This document shows, in pieces, positions 6,517-11,050 of a DNA stretch of 11,050 nt. The notes under the pieces are model-generated. The model was not told the origin of the DNA. It saw nothing but the letters and a program-made list of their open reading frames with translations, and did not search any database. How positions within the stretch are numbered: position 1 is the stretch's first letter; every line of letters begins with the position of its first letter. A program made the position numbers and the translations under genes. Source of the stretch: JAEZKC01 sp046538945. Its GTDB lineage: Bacteria > Fibrobacterota > Chitinivibrionia > Chitinivibrionales > Chitinispirillaceae. The stretch is taken from positions 1-11,050 of the forward strand of contig JBKHHW010000097.1 of the NCBI GenBank assembly GCA_046538945.1. Direction: 5' to 3'.

Positions 6517-7320
6517 ATGGATCTATTTTATATCCTTCTAATCGGGATTGGAGGCTTGTGTCTCGGTTCCTTTTTCAATGTGCTTATCTGGAGAATTCCC
6601 CGGGGAGAATCTGTAGTTTGGCCCTCTTCGCACTGCACCGTCTGCGGTCACAAACTCAATGCAGCGGAAAACATTCCGCTTTTCAGCTATCTTTTTCTAA
6701 GAGGCAGGTGCAGTTCCTGCAAGGAGCCGATATCTTTCGTTTATCCCTTGATTGAACTGTTGACCGCAGTAGCTCTTGTGCTGCTCTGGGACACTGCAGG
6801 CTTTGCTTTCGATCTGCCGTGGTACCGAAATATTATTCCCGCATTGAGACTTGCTTCTCTTATCATGCTCATCCCGATTTCACTAATAGATCTGCGCCAT
6901 TATATAATTCCGGACCGGTTCACTCTCCCCCTATTGGGACTGGGACTGGTACTTTCCATTCTTCCCCATCATCTCTCACCGGTTGAGGCGTTTTTGGGGG
7001 CATTGAGCGGAGGAGGGTCACTCTTGATCATGGGTCTTGTCGGGACGTACGTTCTGAAAAAGGGAGACGCCATGGGCATGGGAGATGTCAAGCTTATGGC
7101 CTGCATGGGTGCTCTGTGGGGAGCAAAAACCGCACTCCTGGGGATCATGTTCGGAGCATTTCTGGGATCAATTGCGGGAGTGGTCATGATACTTGCCCGG
7201 AAGCTTGACGATGATCACCGGATTCCTTTCGGACCTTTTCTGGGAGCAGGAGTCATTCTGGCTATTCTGGTCGGGGATCGGCTTCTGAATGCCTATCTGA
7301 GCCTCCTGGGCATTTCCTGA
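6517..7320 (+). CDS. pilD: Type IV prepilin peptidase/N-methyltransferase
   Basis: A 267-residue integral membrane aspartic protease of family A24. It cleaves the leader of type IV pilins and type II secretion pseudopilins and methylates the new N-terminus. The N-terminal methyltransferase domain shows GSFFNVLIWRIPRGE (17-31) and the four zinc cysteines Cys40, Cys43, Cys65 and Cys68. The two catalytic aspartates are Asp125 (in SLIDLRHYIIPD) and Asp190 (in GMGDVKLMA), and the C-terminal IPFGPFLGAG motif is present. Length is normal and the protein looks fully active. It sits directly behind the CvpA-family gene with 3 nt between them. No pilin or secretion gene is in the window, so its substrates lie elsewhere in the genome. 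Confidence 0.97.
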   Translation: MDLFYILLIGIGGLCLGSFFNVLIWRIPRGESVVWPSSHCTVCGHKLNAAENIPLFSYLFLRGRCSSCKEPISFVYPLIELLTAVALVLLWDTAGFAFDLPWYRNIIPALRLASLIMLIPISLIDLRHYIIPDRFTLPLLGLGLVLSILPHHLSPVEAFLGALSGGGSLLIMGLVGTYVLKKGDAMGMGDVKLMACMGALWGAKTALLGIMFGAFLGSIAGVVMILARKLDDDHRIPFGPFLGAGVILAILVGDRLLNAYLSLLGIS

Positions 7321-7351
7321 CAATCTGCTCTTCGCAAAGGCAAGCTTGTTT

Positions 7352-7885
7352 ATGTCCTGGAAAATAACTGTTGAGCAGGCAACCGAACTTCTCAGAAAAC
7401 ACCACCTCAGCCCTGAAAGAATAGCACACTGCGAAGGCGTGTCCCGATTCGCATATTCACTTTCCAACAGTATTGCCGAAAAACATCCCGAAGTGGAAGT
7501 GAATCCTGAAAAGGTCAGACTCGCCGCACTGCTTCACGACATCGGACGAGGTGAGTCTGGTGATCACGAAATTAATTCTGTGAATATTCTGAAGAGAGAG
7601 GGTCTGGATGAGCTGGCGTCCATAGTCATTCACGGGACCATCTATGAGATATTTCTTATCAGGGGCGTAGATGACCCATCACTTCTGCCGCAAACAATCG
7701 AAAACAAAATCGTTACTTACTCTGATGCCAGATTCAGGGATCATCTGGTTTCGTTGGAAGAAAGATGGGCTGAAATCGAGCAGCGGCGCAGCGATGAAGC
7801 AGAAAAGCTCAAGTCTTTGGAAATGGCAAAGAATCGGTTCCGTGCAATGGAAAAGGAACTGCTGGAGCTTGCCGGATTGCAGTAA
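7352..7885 (+). CDS. HD-domain metal-dependent phosphohydrolase
   Basis: A 177-residue HD-domain protein. The metal ligands are visible: His26 (AHCEGV), the pair His62-Asp63 (LLHDIG), His72, His94 and Asp125 (YSDA). The HDIG form, the helical tail rich in Glu/Lys (about 135-177) and the length fit small HD hydrolases acting on nucleotides or phosphomonoesters; the substrate cannot be assigned. Start is uncertain: ATG 7352 is preferred for its codon, but TTG 7346 lies at better spacing (5 nt) behind AAAGG and would add two residues. It is 31 nt downstream of the prepilin peptidase stop and is probably the last gene of that operon. Confidence 0.85.
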   Translation: MSWKITVEQATELLRKHHLSPERIAHCEGVSRFAYSLSNSIAEKHPEVEVNPEKVRLAALLHDIGRGESGDHEINSVNILKREGLDELASIVIHGTIYEIFLIRGVDDPSLLPQTIENKIVTYSDARFRDHLVSLEERWAEIEQRRSDEAEKLKSLEMAKNRFRAMEKELLELAGLQ

Positions 7886-7901
7886 AGAATGGCATTTTAA
7901 G

Positions 7902-7931
7902 TTGCAATAAATCCGCTTCTATATCTAATAT
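7902..7931 (+). promoter_or_regulatory. Sigma-70-like promoter before the unknown cassette
   Basis: TTGCAA (7902-7907) and TAATAT (7926-7931) lie 18 bp apart in an 87-bp gap between the HD-domain gene and the next start. Transcription from here would begin near 7938 and give a leader of about 35 nt. Sequence match only. Confidence 0.5.
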
Positions 7932-7972
7932 GGTAACAAACAATCCATTATTGTATTATATTCTGAAGACTT

Positions 7973-8476
7973 ATGATGAACAACGATCCAAGAGCAAACG
8001 AAATAATGCGGGATGTTTATAATCGCACATCCATTCTGCGCAAGCCAATCAGCGGAATCGTATCCGGCTATCACGATCTACCTTACATCATGGTAGCACC
8101 CTCCGATGAAAATTCCTCTCACTCCGTAGAGGTGAACGGGAGAATCAGCGTGTCTCCCAAATTCATCATTTCCGCAAGCAGTTTGCAGGAATCCTTCGGA
8201 GATGTTTTTGATCCGGAGACCTTCGACAAGGATATTGAAGGACGCCTGTTCTCTTTTGCCTACGCGAACAACAAAAATCTGAAGGTCGAAAGCAAGCATT
8301 TCAGTTCTGAAAAATTCGAAGAAAATTACAAGGAACACCTCGATCGGGTGCTGGACAGGCTGATGCAGAAAGAGGATACGCGTACGGGACTCATCTCAAG
8401 CCCCAACTTCCGTTATTATCCTGTGTCGATAGATCGGTTCATAAACGAAATACTGGAACGTGAGTTCCGTGCCTGA
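7973..8476 (+). CDS. Protein of unknown function
   Basis: A 167-residue protein I cannot assign to a family. There is no signal peptide or membrane segment. The N-terminal half has a strand-rich stretch (GIVSGYHDLPYIMVAPSDE, about 27-45, and NGRISVSPKFIISAS) and the C-terminal half is charged and probably helical, ending RFINEILEREF. It looks like a small cytoplasmic alpha/beta protein. ATG occurs twice in tandem (7973 and 7976), behind only a weak GAAG, so the first Met is a guess. Its stop overlaps the ribosome site of the next gene, and the three genes to 9262 are tightly spaced, suggesting one operon. Confidence 0.7.
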   Translation: MMNNDPRANEIMRDVYNRTSILRKPISGIVSGYHDLPYIMVAPSDENSSHSVEVNGRISVSPKFIISASSLQESFGDVFDPETFDKDIEGRLFSFAYANNKNLKVESKHFSSEKFEENYKEHLDRVLDRLMQKEDTRTGLISSPNFRYYPVSIDRFINEILEREFRA

Positions 8477-8485
8477 GGAGTTTCC

Positions 8486-8764
8486 GTGTACGAAAAGCCC
8501 CAGTATCTGACACAAACCGGTTTCAAGCGTTTACCCCGTAATCCCTTCAGTGGAAGTGTTCAGGAGTGCAGGAAAGAAACCTCCGCAGATTCACAGAAAA
8601 ACTGCAACAGTACTAAGAAAACTAAGAACGTTTTTCCTTCTACACTTTCAGAGTTCATCATTGAACAGCGCAAAGCCAGAATTTCTCAGCCCGCCCGGAA
8701 ACAAATCAGCGACAAGGCCGCCGAGCTTATAGCAATGGCTTTGAAGGATATGCTGCGTTCCTGA
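8486..8764 (+). CDS. Small basic protein of unknown function
   Basis: A 92-residue protein starting at GTG 8486, chosen because GAGGAG (8475-8480) lies 5 nt ahead. The first half is polar, low-complexity and rich in Lys, Asn, Ser and Thr, probably disordered. The second half (about 52-92) predicts two helices, SEFIIEQRKARI and a final ISDKAAELIAMALKDMLR. No known motif. It sits 9 nt after the previous stop and 24 nt before the next start. It may be a regulatory or partner peptide for its neighbours, which is inference from position. Confidence 0.65.
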   Translation: MYEKPQYLTQTGFKRLPRNPFSGSVQECRKETSADSQKNCNSTKKTKNVFPSTLSEFIIEQRKARISQPARKQISDKAAELIAMALKDMLRS

Positions 8765-8788
8765 AGCATTTCGCATAGGAAAGGCACT

Positions 8789-9262
8789 ATGTCAGAAAAG
8801 AACACAAAAAGGTCCATTACTTCTTCGTTTTTCAGATTCTACCGTTTTTACACTGCGATTCTTGTCTCGACCTTTCTGAGTATTCTTCTCGGCACATTCT
8901 GGATCTTCTTACCCTCAGCAGTGCTGATCCGCTTTATCTGGCATAAAGTGGAAAGGGCGTCTGAAGATAAGGAGATCAACCGTCTGTTCGAACAGCATGC
9001 TCCGGAATTCAAACAGCTTGCAGGTCCTTACGGCATTCGCCTGATCAATAAAGCTGAAAATGATTCCGCTCTCAGAAGGAGTTTGGCTGAAGTGTTCACC
9101 CCCGATGAAAATAAACTGAAAGAAGCCGTGGAGCAGCTTGAAATGCTGGATACTCTTTTCAGAGCAGGCATGACCCCCGATGGAGATTCATATCAGCTCC
9201 ATGATCTCAAGCTTAAGTACGGCAGGCATCGTTTGGAAGCTCTCGGAAAGAAAAGCTCCTGA
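8789..9262 (+). CDS. Membrane-anchored protein of unknown function
   Basis: A 157-residue protein with a basic N-terminus and one long hydrophobic segment, or a tight hairpin of two (about 20-50, TAILVSTFLSILLGTFWIFL then AVLIRFIW). A soluble, charged, mostly helical part follows (about 52-157). It is probably anchored in the inner membrane. AGGAAAGG lies 4 nt before ATG 8789. No family is recognised. It ends one nucleotide before the stop of the convergent foldase gene, leaving no space for a separate terminator. Confidence 0.72.
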   Translation: MSEKNTKRSITSSFFRFYRFYTAILVSTFLSILLGTFWIFLPSAVLIRFIWHKVERASEDKEINRLFEQHAPEFKQLAGPYGIRLINKAENDSALRRSLAEVFTPDENKLKEAVEQLEMLDTLFRAGMTPDGDSYQLHDLKLKYGRHRLEALGKKSS

Positions 9263-9263
9263 T

Positions 9264-10265
9264 TTATCTCTCAAGCAGAAGCTGCTCTGTGCTTTCGCCA
9301 TCAATGACCAGAGTCGTGTCCACATACTTGATATCAGCTTTGGAGATCAGGTCGTCGATGTAACCGCTGATAAGCTTGCTTTTTCTGGACAGATCCAGTG
9401 ATTTTCTGATCAACTCTTCGACTTCTTTGAATTTCAGAGGACGTTGGGCTTCTTCATCGGTTTTCTTAACTATATGAAAGCCCATGTTGCTCTTGATAAC
9501 ATCGCTGACCTGACCTATTTCGAGAGAAAAGAGCACTTTTTCGAGATCAGGGATGAGATCTCCTTTTTTGAACCAGCCGATATCTGCAGGCATGGGTATG
9601 GATGAATAGGATTTAGCAAGCGCATCAAAGTCCTCACCCGCTTTTGCCTTGATATGCACATCGCGGGCCTTCTGCTCCATAGATTCGACTTCGGATGAGT
9701 CCGCGCTGCTGCTCAGTGAAAAAAGAATCTGGCTTGCTCTGACACGGGGAGTGCCTATATAGCGTTCCTTATGCTTTTCGTAGTACTCTCTGCACTCTTT
9801 TTCTCCTGCTGGCTTCACTTTGCTTACAAGCTCTTTTATGAGTGAATCCAGCAGTATCTCCTCTTCGATATGCTTTCTGAATGATTCTTCGCTCTCCCCC
9901 ATCGATTCCAGACCTTCCTTGAACTTTTCATCACTGCCGAAACGGGATACCATGGCTTTATAGTTGGCTTGGACAAGTGCAGTATCAATTACCCACCCCC
10001 GGGACTTGACTTTCTCGAGCATCAGGACATTGGCTGCAAGTTGTCGGGCTGCGCTCTTTCTCATATCGTCCTGCACCCCCTCCAGTGCTTTTTCCGGGTT
10101 TATCTGAAGCTGCTGCTGCCGGAACAGTTCAGCAGTTTCCTCAATCAGGGAATTGCTTATCTCCTCCCCGTTCACTACGAGGGCGATGTCGGACTTTTCT
10201 TTTTGGGAGCAGAAAAAAAAGGTTGCCGAGGCAAGAAGTGCGATTAACAGCAAAGTTGTCTTCAT
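9264..10265 (-). CDS. Parvulin-type peptidyl-prolyl isomerase, PrsA/SurA-like foldase
   Basis: A 333-residue exported foldase. Residues 1-19 are a hydrophobic signal ending FFFC-SQKEK. Cys19 suggests a lipoprotein like PrsA, but the residues before it do not fit a standard lipobox. A SurA_N-like helical chaperone region runs from about 27 to 170 (VVNGEEISN start). The parvulin domain spans about 174-268 (VRASQILF, DFDALAKSYS, ADIGWFKKGDLIPDLEKVLF, GFHIVKK), and a C-terminal helix returns to the chaperone core. It would help fold outer-membrane or secreted proteins in the periplasm. The frame is open to 10400, but ATG 10265 is chosen because it begins the signal sequence; the ribosome site is weak. 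Its tail meets the gene at 8789-9262. Confidence 0.92.
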   Translation of the reverse strand: MKTTLLLIALLASATFFFCSQKEKSDIALVVNGEEISNSLIEETAELFRQQQLQINPEKALEGVQDDMRKSAARQLAANVLMLEKVKSRGWVIDTALVQANYKAMVSRFGSDEKFKEGLESMGESEESFRKHIEEEILLDSLIKELVSKVKPAGEKECREYYEKHKERYIGTPRVRASQILFSLSSSADSSEVESMEQKARDVHIKAKAGEDFDALAKSYSSIPMPADIGWFKKGDLIPDLEKVLFSLEIGQVSDVIKSNMGFHIVKKTDEEAQRPLKFKEVEELIRKSLDLSRKSKLISGYIDDLISKADIKYVDTTLVIDGESTEQLLLER

Positions 10266-10466
10266 AAACCAACCTATTCTATTGAAAATGAGGATATATG
10301 ACGTTACCGCTCTTTCCGGAAACGCAGGTGCTGTGGTAAAAATTACATCATGCAGAGCTGTAAAGGCAGCTGTTGTAGGCAGGAAACTAAAATTTCTCAT
10401 GTAGGCGTAAGCGGCAGAACCATTTTTTTGAAAATCGGTCAGTTATCAGTTCTGCCGATACGTGCA
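10266..10466. other. Intergenic region between two - strand genes
   Basis: 201 bp with no credible gene. It should carry the promoter of the foldase gene, but I see no good -35/-10 pair on the - strand. Its right part holds the hairpin at 10412-10457, just past the stop of the neighbouring - strand gene. Confidence 0.45.
10412..10457 (-). terminator. Possible terminator hairpin, apparently interrupted
   Basis: CGGCAGAAC (10412-10420) pairs perfectly with GTTCTGCCG (10449-10457), starting 9 nt past the stop of the - strand gene ending at 10467. An inner stem (ACC-ATTTT with AAAAT-C-GGT) also forms. No U-tract follows on either strand, so intrinsic termination is doubtful. The right side contains an extra TCAGTTATCAG that breaks what would otherwise be a 10-bp stem closing on GG. 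Confidence 0.45.
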
Positions 10467-10976
10467 TCACATTCCGTTTTCCTCGAGCAGTTCCAGTATG
10501 CGCTTCTGAAGAACCGTGTTGGTTTCCAGCTCCATGCTTATTTCCTGAAACCGTTCGGGGGTCAGCTCCTCCTCTTCCATCATTGTCATCACCTGACTCT
10601 GCATTTCACTCTGCATGAGCTCGAGGCTGTGGGAAATCTCCCGCGCCTTCGAAAGTTCCTCCTCCGTTGCATCTGAGTGCGAATCGGGATTGTTTTCCAT
10701 GGAGGCGATTTTGTTGTACCTGTCCTTTGAGAGCCCGTTTTCCTGGATAATTTGCTCCATTTCCTCGAGTACCTGCTCCTTCAGTTCCAGAAGAGAGGTG
10801 TTGATCCGGGTGAAGCTGAGCAGCTCCTGATCGGTTATGGATCTGGAATCGACATTTCGCTGCATAGGAATCTGGGAGGGATCATCTGGGTAGAAGTGTT
10901 TGAAGATCAGAATCGCGGCGATGGTGAAAAATGTATAGAAAGTGGTCCATATCATGGTTTTAGTGAGAAACCGCAT
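10467..10976 (-). CDS. Membrane-anchored protein with two 56-residue repeats, DUF4168-like
   Basis: A 169-residue protein. An N-terminal signal-anchor (about 8-27, MIWTTFYTFFTIAAILIF) is followed by a short linker and two related segments, about 48-93 and 104-149, which align without gaps at an offset of 56 residues: T(D/E)xEL, a SL pair (61-62 and 117-118), then a Glu/Met-rich helix and L(S/T)xxRYNKI or LTPERFQEI. The pattern resembles DUF4168, whose usual form is one such unit; this match is by eye. Most of it would lie in the periplasm. AAGGAG sits 6 nt before ATG 10976. The Glu-rich, Met-rich helices could bind metal or form a coiled coil. Function unknown. Confidence 0.75.
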   Translation of the reverse strand: MRFLTKTMIWTTFYTFFTIAAILIFKHFYPDDPSQIPMQRNVDSRSITDQELLSFTRINTSLLELKEQVLEEMEQIIQENGLSKDRYNKIASMENNPDSHSDATEEELSKAREISHSLELMQSEMQSQVMTMMEEEELTPERFQEISMELETNTVLQKRILELLEENGM

Positions 10977-11001
10977 AGGGAACTCCTTGGCTTGAGACAG
11001 A

Positions 11002-11029
11002 ACGTTAGCTCTGCAGCTTAAAAATGCAA
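11002..11029 (-). promoter_or_regulatory. Weak sigma-70-like promoter for the DUF4168-like gene
   Basis: On the - strand TTGCAT (11029-11024) and TAACGT (11007-11002) are 16 bp apart, about 25 nt upstream of the start codon. The -10 box is imperfect, so this is a tentative call. Confidence 0.3.
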
Positions 11030-11050
11030 TAACTGTTCCGTCCAGGAGTT

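Noticed and set aside
10266..10400. 45-residue N-terminal extension of the foldase up to 10400
   Set aside because: The signal sequence begins at ATG 10265; an extension would bury it, and the added residues look like non-coding translation.

Overview
The window looks like chromosome from a Gram-negative, diderm bacterium of roughly balanced base composition. The evidence is a PrsA/SurA-type periplasmic foldase, a canonical lipoprotein and a type IV prepilin peptidase. Conserved small unknowns and a degenerate GGDEF protein would fit a Fibrobacterota- or delta-proteobacteria-like organism, but that placement is a weak inference. There is no rRNA, tRNA, CRISPR array, transposase or phage gene. 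Most of the window is housekeeping or envelope biology.

Layout: 1-299 has no gene but holds a 14-bp tandem repeat and a long bulged inverted repeat. A two-gene + strand operon follows (300-2497): a Nudix hydrolase of the ADP-sugar diphosphatase type and an FAD-linked D-lactate/glycolate oxidase, joined by an ATGA overlap. On the - strand (3964-2645) a small zinc-ribbon protein precedes a cyclophilin-FKBP fusion prolyl isomerase. A divergent, structured intergenic region (3965-4186) leads to a + strand GGDEF protein with a broken active site but an intact RxxD site (4187-5011). Next come a STAS-domain protein and an overlapping lipoprotein (5162-5825), closed by a clear intrinsic terminator.

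The next + strand run is a CvpA-family membrane protein, prepilin peptidase and an HD-domain phosphohydrolase (5911-7885). It is followed by three consecutive genes I do not recognise (7973-9262) behind a plausible sigma-70 promoter. The right end is on the - strand: a parvulin-type foldase lipoprotein or secreted protein (10265-9264), and a membrane-anchored protein with two 56-residue repeats resembling DUF4168 (10976-10467).

Themes: all three prolyl isomerase families (cyclophilin, FKBP, parvulin) occur within 8 kb. Envelope biogenesis dominates (PilD, CvpA, foldases, lipoprotein). A possible signalling pair (degenerate GGDEF, STAS) sits next to it. Nothing here is a convincing new defence or mobile system. 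The observations most worth checking are the GGDEF-like protein with a retained I-site, the dual-family isomerase with a probably shifted start, the hairpin apparently interrupted by a repeat-like 11-mer, and the unknown three-gene cassette.
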